Shown in pieces: positions 20,555 to 32,610 of a stretch of DNA of 64,000 nucleotides (positions are counted from its first letter, which is position 1; the number at the start of each line of letters is the position of its first letter). Source of the stretch: Haematobia irritans. Taxonomy: Eukaryota; Arthropoda; Insecta; Diptera; Muscidae. The notes below the pieces were generated by a model. It saw only the letters and a list, made by a program, of their open reading frames with translations. It searched no databases and was not told the origin of the DNA. The stretch covers positions 36,844,671-36,908,670 of the forward strand of contig NC_134399.1 in assembly GCF_050003625.1 (NCBI RefSeq). Reading direction: 5' to 3'. The position numbers were made by a program, and so were the translations under genes.

Positions 20555-21796
20555 AAGCGATTAAAATGTTTATCGTCTGGCATGATATCCGATGAGGTAT
20601 TAAGGACTTTGTTTTTAGAACGTTTGCCAGAGAAAATACAAAGTATTTCGCGGTATGTAATACTCAGGAAATAGACCAGTTAGTCGTACGAGCAGATAGA
20701 ATCATGGAAACCCTTTCGACTTGTTTCGTCTCAGAGTTACAACAAACAAACTTCAACATCCAGCAATTTAACAACAAAAATGGACAAGCTAATTGCTAGA
20801 ATAGATGCTTTGGAGTCCCGATCTAGACAAAATAACCGTTCAAACTCAAAATCCCGTAAGCAATCAAATACAAGAAGTAAGTGTTGCTACCATTTTCGTT
20901 TTGGTGAAAAAGCTCGCACATGTATTCGTCCATGTAACTGTAACACAATAAAAGAAAACTAATTCTTCCATCGGCCACAAGTTCGACCCAAGGGGTCGAT
21001 GGAGCTTGCGCTGGCCGCCTCTTTGTTACCGATGTAAATTCAAAAACACAATTTTTAGTTGATACTGGGTACTGATACTGAGATATCAGTCTATCCTTGT
21101 CAAACTCGCAAAAACTCTAAAAGGTTATCTATTTATGAAGCTAATGGAACCGAAAGTTAGACATGCGGCTCAATAAATCTTTCCTTGGTTGGACATAGGT
21201 TTGCGCAGATCTTTCCCATAGAGCTTCATACTGGCTGATGTTTCACGACCCATTTTAGATGGTGATTTCCTACGTCAAATTCACCTCTTGTGTGATCATC
21301 ATTCTTGGAAACTAGTAGATTGTAATACACTCCTCGCAGTATGTGTAACGACATGTAAAGAAGACTCTTTAAATATAAAAATGATTTGTGGAGATTTTAA
21401 CTATCATGAGCTACTCCGAAAATATCCAGAATTAATAATGCATAACGAAAACTTTTCTTCTGACTATGGCATACAGCATCCTATTGTTAACATACACCAC
21501 CTGTTTCATATTGTGGCCAACCTGTTTCCTGTAGAAGCGGGCGCCTGGATCCCGAAAAACTTAAAGCAGCGAAAGCGGAATTTCAATATATACTAGACAA
21601 GGGAATCATACAACCTTCTAGCAGCAACTGGGCGAATCCTCTTCACATGGTTAACAAACCTAATGGTGAATGGGGACCATGTGGGGATTACAGAGCTCTC
21701 AACAGTATTACGGTTCCTGATAAGTACCCTGTGCCTTATTTAACGGACTTTCAAATGCTTGTTAATGGCGCAATTATATTTTCTAAGTTGGATTAG
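20555..21796 (+). pseudogene. gypsy-like gag-pol remnant, copy 1
   Basis: Continues gag after the SINE: SSGMISDEVLRTLFLERLPE and QEIDQLVVRADRIMETLS. Near 20780-20960 MDKLIARIDALESRSRQNN leads to a zinc-knuckle-like CCYHFRFGEKARTCIRPC. Around 21050 a protease-like FLVDTG.. stretch is followed by shifts. 21288-21596 is linker. From about 21590 an RT start is readable (DKGIIQPSSSNWANPLHMVN, then CGDYRALNSITVPDKYPVPY) and breaks off at FSKLD* near 21796. Frameshifts and stops throughout. RT catalytic core, RNase H and integrase are absent. Confidence 0.85.
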
Positions 21797-22500
21797 CCAT
21801 TTGGGTTGCATCGAAAAGAGGTTTCAGATAGTCCTGTCTTATGTTGGCTGACATATTCCTAAGCCAGTGTTTGCTTCTTTTCTTCGTACCCTTCTTTTAT
21901 TCCAGAAATTCTGAGTCCCAATGTGTTTTCAATCCGTGTTTCCAAGCTGGGCTAGGTTCCGAATCACCTCTTCGCCGATGTGGTTAAGTCTGTGGCTTGT
22001 AAAGACAGGGCTGTGACAAAGGCAGTGTTCAAAGGTCTCATCATCCTCAAAACTACGCCCTCATACACCATTCCATGTTGCTCCTATTCGACGCAGATGT
22101 GCTCACATTATTCCCATGGCCCTCCTGATTATCATACTACTCTCCTTGGGTAGTTCTCCAGACTTTTTCTTGTCTGGGTCACTCCATAGTATTTTTGTTG
22201 CCATGGAAGCTATGTCTGAAAGAAGGCAGCTATGGTCACCGAAAGTATACGATCATTTTTTTGTTGCGACATCTGCCATTACACTCAGCGTCTCCCCTAT
22301 TACCCTTTGATGGTTTGCCATGTTTGACATTTCCGTCCATTCTCCCAACTTCTCCAATCTCATCGCAGCTATAGCAGTTTCGCTTTTGATCTGAACCTCT
22401 ATAGGTCTTAAGCCCAGTATCGTCTCTAAGGCTCTGATTGATGTGATAATCACGTAGCTTTTTATGAACCTGAATGTTGAATTTAAGCAAATCGAAGTCA
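21797..22500 (-). pseudogene. LINE ORF2 C-terminal remnant (RNase H and zinc-finger tail), copy 1
   Basis: Minus-strand fragments read ALETILGLRPIEVQIKSETA (region after the RT domain), then GDHSCLLSDIASMATKILW (RNase H-like end), then FEDDETFEHCLCHSPVFTSH followed by RLNHIGEEV, the Cys/His-rich tail typical of R1/Jockey-like LINEs. Several frameshifts. The abrupt join at 21796/21797 to gypsy RT is an old rearrangement. Confidence 0.68.
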
Positions 22501-22660
22501 AATCAAATTTCTATCTGGAGATAAGAGACTTTTCAAATCTCTTTAAATACCTCTAGTTTTTACTGAACATAATTATGTAATAATTGAAGAAATATTCATT
22601 CAATATTCAATGCTACTACTACTGCTACCTCTAGTTTTCCGATTTCAAAAAAGAAGGATA

Positions 22661-23810
22661 ACAAGTATATACGGGCGTAAGTTCGGCCAGGCCGAATCTT
22701 ATGTACCCTCCACCATGGATTGCATAGAAACTTCTACGAAAGACTGTCATCCACAATCGAATTACTTGGGTTATGGTATCTTAAAATTTCTTAACATCGT
22801 TTTCTAAATTGTGAGTTAGTCCATACGTGGTAGAGAGCCAGAATTGAAATATGGGGGTCGCTTATATGGGGACTATTTAGAATTATGTACTTGATATGGA
22901 CCAATTTTTGTGTGATTGGGGATCGATTTATCTGAGGGCTATATATAACTATAGACCTATATGGACCTAGTTAGACGTGGTTGTTAACGGCCACATTCTA
23001 GCACAATGTACCAAATTTCAACTGACTCGAATGAATTTGCTCCTCCAAGAGGCTCCAAAACCAAATCTCGGGATCGGTTTATATGGGGGCTATATATGAT
23101 TATGGACTGATATGGACCACTTTTGGCATGGCTGTTAAATATCATATACTACCATCACGTACCAAATTTCAAACAGATCGGATGAATTTTGCTTCTCCAA
23201 AAGGCACCGGAGGTCAAATCTGGGGATCGGTATATATGGGGGCTATATGTAATTATGGACTGATATGAACCAATTCCTGCATGGTTGTTGGATACCATAT
23301 ACTAACATCACGTACCAAATTTCAGCCGAATCGGATGAATTTTGCTCTTCCAAGGGGCTCCGGAGGTCAAATCTGGGGATCGGTTTATATGGGGGTTATA
23401 TATAATTATGGACCGATTTCTACAATTTTTTACATGGGTGTTTGAGGCCATATATTAACACCACCTACCACATTTCAACTGAATCAGATGAATTTTGGTC
23501 TTCCAAGAGGCTCCTGAGGTCAAATCTGGTGATCGGTTTATATGGGGGCTATATATAATTATGGACCGATGTGGACCAATTTTTGCATAGTTTTTAGAGA
23601 CCATATACTTACACCATGTACCAAATTTCAGCCGGATCGGATGAAATTTGCTTCTCTTAGATGCTCCGCAAGCCAAATCGAGGGATCAGTTTATATGGGG
23701 GCTATATATAATTATGGACCAATGTGGACCAATTTTTGCATGGTTGTTAAAGATCATATGTTGATACCATGTACCAAATTTCAGCTGGATCGGTTAAAAT
23801 TTGCTTCTCT
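22661..23810 (-). mobile_element. HL1 element, 5' end cut by the tandem-duplication junction
   Basis: Begins (its 3' end) with ACAAGTATATACGGGCG at 22661, the hairpin TTCGGCCAGGCCGAA and TACCCTCCACCATGG. A 153-bp array follows to 23810, where the duplication junction joins it to SINE sequence. Confidence 0.88.
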
Positions 23811-24076
23811 CATTGGTGAACTTCTCTCTTATCACTGAGTGCTGCCCAAGTCCATGTTAAGCTCAATGACAAGGGACCTCCTTTTTATAGCCGAGTCCGA
23901 ACGGCGTTCCACATTGCAGTGAAACCACTTAGAGAAGCTTTGAAATGTCACCAGTATTACTGAGGTGGTATTATCCACCGCTGAAAACTTTTTTGTCTAC
24001 GGTCGAAGCAGGAATCGAACCCAGGATCTTGTGTATGCAAGGCGGGCATGCTAACCATTGCACTACGGTGGCTCCC
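23811..24076 (-). mobile_element. SINE copy 5 (duplicate of copy 4, tail side missing)
   Basis: Same sequence as 20278-20543. Lacks the tail because the duplication breakpoint lies inside the SINE. Confidence 0.9.
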
Positions 24077-24087
24077 TGCACTGCTTA

Positions 24088-25329
24088 AAGCGATTAAAAT
24101 GTTTATCGTCTGGCATGATATCCGATGAGGTATTAAGGACTTTGTTTTTAGAACGTTTGCCAGAGAAAATACAAAGTATTTCGCGGTATGTAATACTCAG
24201 GAAATAGACCAGTTAGTCGTACGAGCAGATAGAATCATGGAAACCCTTTCGACTTGTTTCGTCTCAGAGTTACAACAAACAAACTTCAACATCCAGCAAT
24301 TTAACAACAAAAATGGACAAGCTAATTGCTAGAATAGATGCTTTGGAGTCCCGATCTAGACAAAATAACCGTTCAAACTCAAAATCCCGTAAGCAATCAA
24401 ATACAAGAAGTAAGTGTTGCTACCATTTTCGTTTTGGTGAAAAAGCTCGCACATGTATTCGTCCATGTAACTGTAACACAATAAAAGAAAACTAATTCTT
24501 CCATCGGCCACAAGTTCGACCCAAGGGGTCGATGGAGCTTGCGCTGGCCGCCTCTTTGTTACCGATGTAAATTCAAAAACACAATTTTTAGTTGATACTG
24601 GGTACTGATACTGAGATATCAGTCTATCCTTGTCAAACTCGCAAAAACTCTAAAAGGTTATCTATTTATGAAGCTAATGGAACCGAAAGTTAGACATGCG
24701 GCTCAATAAATCTTTCCTTGGTTGGACATAGGTTTGCGCAGATCTTTCCCATAGAGCTTCATACTGGCTGATGTTTCACGACCCATTTTAGATGGTGATT
24801 TCCTACGTCAAATTCACCTCTTGTGTGATCATCATTCTTGGAAACTAGTAGATTGTAATACACTCCTCGCAGTATGTGTAACGACATGTAAAGAAGACTC
24901 TTTAAATATAAAAATGATTTGTGGAGATTTTAACTATCATGAGCTACTCCGAAAATATCCAGAATTAATAATGCATAACGAAAACTTTTCTTCTGACTAT
25001 GGCATACAGCATCCTATTGTTAACATACACCACCTGTTTCATATTGTGGCCAACCTGTTTCCTGTAGAAGCGGGCGCCTGGATCCCGAAAAACTTAAAGC
25101 AGCGAAAGCGGAATTTCAATATATACTAGACAAGGGAATCATACAACCTTCTAGCAGCAACTGGGCGAATCCTCTTCACATGGTTAACAAACCTAATGGT
25201 GAATGGGGACCATGTGGGGATTACAGAGCTCTCAACAGTATTACGGTTCCTGATAAGTACCCTGTGCCTTATTTAACGGACTTTCAAATGCTTGTTAATG
25301 GCGCAATTATATTTTCTAAGTTGGATTAG
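24088..25329 (+). pseudogene. gypsy-like gag-pol remnant, copy 2
   Basis: Duplicate of 20555-21796 with the same zinc-knuckle-like CCYHFRFGEKARTCIRPC (24313-24495), the same frameshifts and the same FSKLD* break at 25329. Shared stops show the decay came before the duplication. Confidence 0.85.
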
Positions 25330-26033
25330 CCATTTGGGTTGCATCGAAAAGAGGTTTCAGATAGTCCTGTCTTATGTTGGCTGACATATTCCTAAGCCAG
25401 TGTTTGCTTCTTTTCTTCGTACCCTTCTTTTATTCCAGAAATTCTGAGTCCCAATGTGTTTTCAATCCGTGTTTCCAAGCTGGGCTAGGTTCCGAATCAC
25501 CTCTTCGCCGATGTGGTTAAGTCTGTGGCTTGTAAAGACAGGGCTGTGACAAAGGCAGTGTTCAAAGGTCTCATCATCCTCAAAACTACGCCCTCATACA
25601 CCATTCCATGTTGCTCCTATTCGACGCAGATGTGCTCACATTATTCCCATGGCCCTCCTGATTATCATACTACTCTCCTTGGGTAGTTCTCCAGACTTTT
25701 TCTTGTCTGGGTCACTCCATAGTATTTTTGTTGCCATGGAAGCTATGTCTGAAAGAAGGCAGCTATGGTCACCGAAAGTATACGATCATTTTTTTGTTGC
25801 GACATCTGCCATTACACTCAGCGTCTCCCCTATTACCCTTTGATGGTTTGCCATGTTTGACATTTCCGTCCATTCTCCCAACTTCTCCAATCTCATCGCA
25901 GCTATAGCAGTTTCGCTTTTGATCTGAACCTCTATAGGTCTTAAGCCCAGTATCGTCTCTAAGGCTCTGATTGATGTGATAATCACGTAGCTTTTTATGA
26001 ACCTGAATGTTGAATTTAAGCAAATCGAAGTCA
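25330..26033 (-). pseudogene. LINE ORF2 C-terminal remnant, copy 2
   Basis: Duplicate of 21797-22500 with identical short frames (25769-26023 and 25786-26034). Confidence 0.68.
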
Positions 26034-26193
26034 AATCAAATTTCTATCTGGAGATAAGAGACTTTTCAAATCTCTTTAAATACCTCTAGTTTTTACTGAA
26101 CATAATTATGTAATAATTGAAGAAATATTCATTCAATATTCAATGCTACTACTACTGCTACCTCTAGTTTTCCGATTTCAAAAAAGAAGGATA

Positions 26194-27663
26194 ACAAGTA
26201 TATACGGGCGTAAGTTCGGCCAGGCCGAATCTTATGTACCCTCCACCATGGATTGCATAGAAACTTCTACGAAAGACTGTCATCCACAATCGAATTACTT
26301 GGGTTATGGTATCTTAAAATTTCTTAACATCGTTTTCTAAATTGTGAGTTAGTCCATACGTGGTAGAGAGCCAGAATTGAAATATGGGGGTCGCTTATAT
26401 GGGGACTATTTAGAATTATGTACTTGATATGGACCAATTTTTGTGTGATTGGGGATCGATTTATCTGAGGGCTATATATAACTATAGACCTATATGGACC
26501 TAGTTAGACGTGGTTGTTAACGGCCACATTCTAGCACAATGTACCAAATTTCAACTGACTCGAATGAATTTGCTCCTCCAAGAGGCTCCAAAACCAAATC
26601 TCGGGATCGGTTTATATGGGGGCTATATATGATTATGGACTGATATGGACCACTTTTGGCATGGCTGTTAAATATCATATACTACCATCACGTACCAAAT
26701 TTCAAACAGATCGGATGAATTTTGCTTCTCCAAAAGGCACCGGAGGTCAAATCTGGGGATCGGTATATATGGGGGCTATATGTAATTATGGACTGATATG
26801 AACCAATTCCTGCATGGTTGTTGGATACCATATACTAACATCACGTACCAAATTTCAGCCGAATCGGATGAATTTTGCTCTTCCAAGGGGCTCCGGAGGT
26901 CAAATCTGGGGATCGGTTTATATGGGGGTTATATATAATTATGGACCGATTTCTACAATTTTTTACATGGGTGTTTGAGGCCATATATTAACACCACCTA
27001 CCACATTTCAACTGAATCAGATGAATTTTGGTCTTCCAAGAGGCTCCTGAGGTCAAATCTGGTGATCGGTTTATATGGGGGCTATATATAATTATGGACC
27101 GATGTGGACCAATTTTTGCATAGTTTTTAGAGACCATATACTTACACCATGTACCAAATTTCAGCCGGATCGGATGAAATTTGCTTCTCTTAGATGCTCC
27201 GCAAGCCAAATCGAGGGATCAGTTTATATGGGGGCTATATATAATTATGGACCAATGTGGACCAATTTTTGCATGGTTGTTAAAGATCATATGTTGATAC
27301 CATGTACCAAATTTCAGCTGGATCGGTTAAAATTTGCTTCTCTTAGAGTCCCCTCAAGCCAAATTTGGGGGTCCGTCTATATGGGGGCTATACGTAAAAG
27401 TGGACCAATATGGCCCATTTGCAATACCATCCGACCTACATCAATAACAACTATTTGTGCCAAGTTTCAAGTCGATAGCTTGTTTCGTTCGGAAGTTAGC
27501 GAGATTTCAAAAGACGGACGGACGGACGGACATGCTCAGATAGATTCAGAATTTCACCACGACCCAGAATATATATACTTTATGGGGTCTTAGAGCAATT
27601 TTTCGATGTTTTACAAACGGAATGACAAAGTTAATATACCCCCATCCTATGGTGGAGGGTATA
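26194..27663 (-). mobile_element. HL1 Helentron-like element, complete (spans duplication end)
   Basis: 3' end ACAAGTATATACGGGCG at 26194; 5' end ..CATCCTATGGTGGAGGGTAT ending at 27663. A GACGGACGGACGGACATG tract lies near 27514 and the ATATATACTTTATGGGG core near 27570. A 153-bp array lies between. It has no 29-bp array. The frame at 27075-27593 (172 codons) is an array artefact. Confidence 0.87.
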
Positions 27664-28289
27664 AACATAAAATGCGCTATTTGGCCGTTTCAAGTCAAAA
27701 TTTAAATTTGAAATGTCGCAAAAAAGAAAAGAAAATCCACTAAAAAGTAAAAAAAAATAAAATTAAAAATGTCGCCCTCGCGTTGATTTGAACCTGTTAA
27801 TATACCCCCAGCCTGTTAACTTTTTCACTTCCATGGAAGTTCTTTTGAGAAAGCTTTGCAAATAACTAGAATTTTAAAATTTTTGTTTAAATGCAAAAAA
27901 ATATATTTCTAAAGAAATATAATATAACAGAATAAAAACGATGTACAAAAAAAAAAACAATCTTTGAAAAAAATATTTGATAAAAAATACCGCTATACTC
28001 ACTAGCGGTAATTTTTTTTATTAAATGAGCCCTTTATTAAATAACCAGAAAAAAATTCTTGCGTCTTAAAATTTTGACCGAATTCTTCTTTATTTAAATG
28101 AACTTCCAAGGTACGACTTCTGAAACAATGGATCCGAAAACGAAACACTTCCGCCCTATAACAAGCTCATGTAAAATTCATTGGAGATTATCAAAATTTT
28201 CACTACTTCCGGATCAAACGTTGGGGATCCAAACTACTTTTTTGGAAGCTCTGTTTTTGCTGGAATATGCGTTCTAATAATCAAGTACA
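27664..28289. other. AT-rich intervening sequence, no gene
   Basis: Poly(A)-rich stretches and short frames only. On the minus strand a tRNA B-box-like AGGTTCAAATCAACGCGAGG lies near 27772-27800, but no complete cloverleaf is visible. Confidence 0.4.
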
Positions 28290-28462
28290 AAATTGAGTCA
28301 TATCGGCTCATATGTATATGTAGCCCCCATGTAAACCGACTCCTCAGAATCGCTAACTTCCGAACGAAAAAAGCTATCGACTTGAAACTTGGCACAAGTA
28401 GTTTTTATTTATGTAGGTCGGATTGTATTGCAATCGGACCACGTTTACGTAAAGCCCTCATA

Positions 28463-28981
28463 TACTGAAAAAACAGTGAACCCATCAGGAAGAAAACTTT
28501 CGGTTAATTTTAGAAAATTTGAATATTTGTAGAAAATTTTAACTAAACAGTATTACAAACGTTGGCATCACGCCGATGTCATAAAAATAAGTAAATATTT
28601 TTCGACAAATACAAGAAAATTTATTAGACATAACTAAATTCTTTCACTTGTTAAAGAAAATTTTGTAGTTTGAAGAAAAAACGTGGAGTTCAAAATTGCA
28701 AGAATGTCTTTAGTGACATACGAAGTTCACGATGGACGCATTTTTGGTAAAATTTACAAATTTAAAGAAATTCTGAACTATTTTGAGGAAGACACGAATT
28801 TAGTTAATCTTTATGCTTCATTTGAGTATATTTTTTTCCTCGAGTTTAGTTAATTTAACTAACGTACACAAAAAAGTATTAGAGTAAAGAAAACTTTCTC
28901 CAAACATAATATTTCTATGAACTAAAATAAAGTTAAATTGCCTTTAGTGAAAAAGAGAGTTCACTTTTTTTTTTGAGTGTA
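28463..28981. mobile_element. Small TIR element (ACTGAAAAAACAGTGAAC ends)
   Basis: Left end TACTGAAAAAACAGTGAACC, right end GTTCACTTTTTTTTTTGAGT. Flanked by TA. Removal rejoins CCCTCATA with TAAACCGAC, the normal HL1 unit. No coding frame. Interior words (GGAAGAAAACTTTC, AAAATTTTGTAG) resemble other CAC-ended elements here. Confidence 0.65.
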
Positions 28982-29754
28982 TAAACCGACCCCCAGATTT
29001 GGCTTGCGGACGCTCTACAACGAGCAAATTTCATCAGATCTGGTTGAGAGTTGGTACACGGTGTTAGTATATGACATCTAACACCCATTTAAACCGATCC
29101 TTAGATTTTGCTTGCGGAACCTTTTGTAGGAGCAAATTTCATCCGATCCGGTTGAAATTTGTTACGTGGTGGTAGTCTATGGTCTCTAATAACCATGCAA
29201 AAATTGATCCATATCGGCCCTTAACTATATATAGCCCCCATATTAACCGATCCCCAGATTTGGTTTGCGGATCCTCTAAGAGCTGTAAATTTCACCCGAT
29301 CCGGCTGAAATTTGGTACATGGTATAAGTATATAATGTCTAACAACTATGCAAAAATTGGTCCATATCGGTCCACAATTATATATAGCCCCATATAAACC
29401 GATCCCCAGATTTGACCTCCGGAACCTCTTGGAGGAGTAAAATTCATACGATTGGGTTGAAATTTGGTACGTGGTGTTATATGGTCTCTAACAACCATGC
29501 AAAAATTGGTCCATATCGGTCCATAATTATATATATCCCCCATATAAACCGTTCCCCAGATTTGATCTCCGGAGCCTCTTGGAGAAGCAAAATTCATCCG
29601 ATCCGGTTGAAATTTGCAATGTGATGTTAGTATATGGCCGCTAATAACCATGCCATAATTGGTCCATATCGGTCTATAGTTATATATAGCCGATCCCCAA
29701 TCACACAAAAGTTGGTCCATATCGATTAATAATCATGGTTGCCACTCGAGCCAA

Positions 29755-30190
29755 AAATAATCTACTAAAATTTTATTTCTATAGAAAATTTTGTCAAAAT
29801 GTTATTTCTATGGAAAATTTTGTCAAAATGTTATTTCTATGGAAAATTTTGTCAAAATTTTATTCCTATAGAAAATTTTTCAAATTTTATTTCTATAGAA
29901 AATTTTGGCAAAATTTTATTTCTATGGAAAATGTTGTCAAAATTTTATTTCTATAGAAAATTTTGGCAAAATTTTATTTCTATATATAATTTTGACAAAA
30001 GTTTATTTCTGTAGAAAATTTTGTTAAAATTTTATTTCATTTCATTTCATTTTGCATTTCATTTTGAAATTTTGTCCAAATTTTATTTCTATAGAAAATG
30101 TTGTCAAAATTTTATTTTGTCAAAATTGTATTTCTATAGAAACTTTTATCAAAATTTTATTTCTATAGAAAATGTTGTCAAACTTAATTA
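29755..30190 (+). repeat. 29-bp tandem array
   Basis: TTTCTATAGAAAATTTTG-type units, partly degenerate, just upstream of the HL1 3' region. Frames such as 29735-29956 (repeating FYFYRKFCQN) are artefacts. Confidence 0.9.
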
Positions 30191-30419
30191 TATACGTATT
30201 TAATCGGCCTTATTTAGTTTAATATATATCCCGTATGGACTACCTTGCAATTAAGAAGACGGTGTTAGGAAGTTTTAAGATACCTTGCCACCGGCAAGTG
30301 ATACTGCAACCCAAGTAATTCGATTGTGGATGACAGTCTTCAGTAGAAGTTTCTACGCAATCCATGGTGGAGGGTACATAAGCTTCGGCCTGGCCGAACT
30401 TACGGCCGTATATACTTGT

Positions 30420-30737
30420 TTTTTAATAACATAGCACAGCAAAAAACGTCGCCAAAAATGTAATAAAAATGTTCTTTTTTGGATCCACCAGTGGTGCAAA
30501 ATTGGCGTAGAAGCGATGGATATAACATGGGATTGTTATAGTATGGGTGTCCACCATTTCAACAATCGTTCCACCGAATTTGCATTACATCTTATGTTCC
30601 GAATACAGTATTTTAGATGAGAATTGAAAATTTTTTGCCAAATAAATAATTTTTTTTGATTTTTAATGCATTCTAACGCTAGTCTGAAACGTTTGACCTC
30701 ATATATTTAAAAAAATTCGCAATTTTTCCAGAATATA
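30420..30737. other. Intervening sequence with CACAGCAAAAAA motif, no gene
   Basis: CACAGCAAAAAACG near 30433 resembles the CACAG+A-rich ends of TIR elements in this window. Its possible partner TTTTTTTGCTGTG lies near 36300-36314, which would make 30433-36314 one large insertion, but I could not find a matching target duplication. Confidence 0.35.
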
Positions 30738-31669
30738 AAGGGTGATTCTTTTGAGGTTAGGATTTTCATGCATTAGTATTTGACAGACACGTGGGATTTC
30801 AGACATGGTGTCAAAGAGAAAGATGCTCAGTATGCTTTGACATTTCATCATGAATAGACTTACTAACGAGCAACGCTTGCAAATCATTGAATTTTATTAC
30901 CAAAATCAGTGTTCGGTTCGAAATGTGTTTATCGACAAATTTTGTTCAGCGATGAGGCTCATTTCTGGTTGAATGGCTACGTAAATAAGCAAAATTGCCG
31001 CATTTGGAGTGAAGAGCAACCAGAAGCCGTTCAAGAACTGCCCATGCATCCCGAAAAATGCACTGTTTGGTGTGGTTTGTACGCTGGTGGAATCATTGGA
31101 CCGTATTTTTTCAAAGATGCTGTTGGACGCAACGTTACGGTGAATGGCGATCGCTATCGTTCGATGCTAACAAACTTTTTGTTGCCAAAAATGGAAGAAC
31201 TGAACTTGGTTGACATGTGGTTTCAACAAGATGGCGCTACATGCCACACAGCTCGCGATTCTATGGCCATTTTGAGGGAAAACTTCGGAGAACAATTCAT
31301 CTCAAGAAATGGACCGGTAAGTTGGCCACCAAGATCATGCGATTTGACGCCTTTAGACTATTTTTTGTGGGGCTACGTCAAGTCTAAAGTCTACAGAAAT
31401 AAGCCAGCAACTATTCCAGCTTTGGAAGACAACATTTCCGAAGAAATTCGGGCTATTCCGGCCGAAATGCTCGAAAAAGTTGCCCAAAATTGGACTTTCC
31501 GAATGGACCACCTAAGACGCAGCCGCGGTCAACATTTAAATGAAATTATCTTCAAAAAGTAAATGTCATGGACCAATCTAACGTTTCAAATAAAGAACCG
31601 ATGAGATTTTGCAAATTTTATGCGTTTTTTTTTTTAAAAAAGTTATCAAGCTCTTAACAAATCACCCTT
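30738..31669 (+). mobile_element. DD41D Tc1/mariner-type transposon (internally deleted)
   Basis: Begins AAGGGTGATTCTTTTGAGG and ends ..TTAACAAATCACCCTT, flanked by TA at 30736-30737 and 31670-31671. Length 932 bp. The outermost GGGTGAT resembles the DD37E ends but the rest differs. Carries most of the catalytic domain and lacks the central DNA-binding part. Confidence 0.9.
30851..31562 (+). pseudogene. DD41D transposase, N-terminal/central deletion
   Basis: ATG at 30851 opens MNRLTNEQRLQIIEFYYQNQ, the family N-terminus. A deletion near 30930 shifts frame and joins it to the catalytic domain. 30909-31562 is then open for over 200 residues: ILFSDEAHFWLNGYVNKQNC (first Asp), MWFQQDGATCHTARD (second Asp), PPRSCDLTPLDYFLWGYVK (third Asp). 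41 residues separate the second Asp from that of PLDYF, giving a DD41D triad as in rosa/Visitor-type elements. The C-terminus MDHLRRSRGQHLNEIIFKK looks complete. The helix-turn-helix DNA-binding region is lost, so the copy is not autonomous. Confidence 0.9.
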
Positions 31670-32129
31670 TATTTAGCGTTTTTTTTTTAGTCAAAATTTA
31701 AATATTTTGTACCATTTTATCATTTCTTATTTTGTTTTTAACTTATTTGAATAAAAAAAAAGTTATAATTCCTGTTAACAATATAAAAAAGCGAGTTATA
31801 AAAAATTGAATTAAAAGAACTTCCTGTCAGTGATGCCAGGGAAAATTTTCGGTTTACCCTACAAGGACAAAAAATTTCCCTACATTCCCACAAAATGTTC
31901 CCTACAATTTGCCCTACAATATATTTCGTTAAATTTAAACAAAATTTACAAAACAAAAATGGTTCTGTGTGCTTTAATATCTTAAAACATATGAAAATGC
32001 AACGTATATTACGTAAAAATAAATTTGTATTACCACCACGATTGCCACAGTTGGTAGAATTCAACCAAACATAGTAGATTTTTTCTGTTTAGTAGATTGG
32101 TAGAATTCTTGATGTTTTGGTAGACCAAA

Positions 32130-32610
32130 TCTCTACTGAAATAAAATTTTGGAAAAGGTTGCTATAAAAATAAAATTTTGCAAAAAGTTTCTATAAAAAA
32201 ATCACACCGTAAATTTGAGAAATTTTTCTATAGAAATAAAATTTTCTATAAAAATCAGTTAGATATGAGCTTTGCAAGGAGAGAGTCCATTACTATGTGA
32301 AATAAAATATCACGCTGAAGTTGATCACCGAAAGTTTATCGAAATATCCGAAATTGCAATAGTTCAATAATAAAGCAACGAAAAATAAATTACACCAGTA
32401 TTTTTCATTTATGCATGACCTCAAGTCAAACGAAAAATCCCAGTAATTATAAAAATAAAATTTTGACAAAATATTCTATAGAACAAAATTTAGACAAAGT
32501 TTTCTATAGGATTAAAGTTTTGACAAAATTATCTACAGGAATAAAATTTTGAAAAACTTTTTATAGAAATATTTGTTTGGTAGATTCTTTTCTTTCTTAA
32601 AATTTTGGTA
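32130..32610 (-). repeat. 29-bp-type array, degenerate
   Basis: AATAAAATTTTG and TTTCTATAGAAATAAAATTT units (complement of the HL1 array) within the outer hAT, followed by the array-associated GGCACGAGTGG motif near 32620. Confidence 0.75.

Larger units (their letters stand above)
20278..23810 (+). repeat. 3533-bp tandem duplication, unit 1
   Basis: The sequence from 20278 reappears at 23811 with a constant offset of 3533 bp. All open frames in the two units have identical translations, and the stretches I compared base by base were identical. The unit runs from the middle of a SINE, through gypsy and LINE remnants, into an HL1 array. Segmental duplication or assembly artefact cannot be separated from sequence alone. 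Confidence 0.93.
23811..27343 (+). repeat. 3533-bp tandem duplication, unit 2
   Basis: Repeat of 20278-23810. The junction at 23810/23811 fuses an HL1 array (TTGCTTCTCT) to a SINE body (CATTGGTGAACTTC) with no microhomology that I can see. Beyond 27343 the HL1 sequence continues normally (TAGAGTCCCC), so unit 2 holds the original right flank. Confidence 0.93.
28290..30419 (+). mobile_element. HL1 Helentron-like element, 5'-truncated
   Basis: Contains CTATCGACTTGAAACTTGGC, a 153-bp array (about 28980-29700), a 29-bp array (29755-30190), inverted GGTGGAGGGTA, hairpin TTCGGCCTGGCCGAA and end GTATATACTTGT at 30419. The 5' hairpin and GTCY tract are missing. Split by a TIR element near 28463-28981. 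Confidence 0.82.

Noticed and set aside
29735..30203. FYFYRKFCQN-type repeat frames (also 45111-45514)
   Set aside because: Products of the 29-bp AT-rich array.
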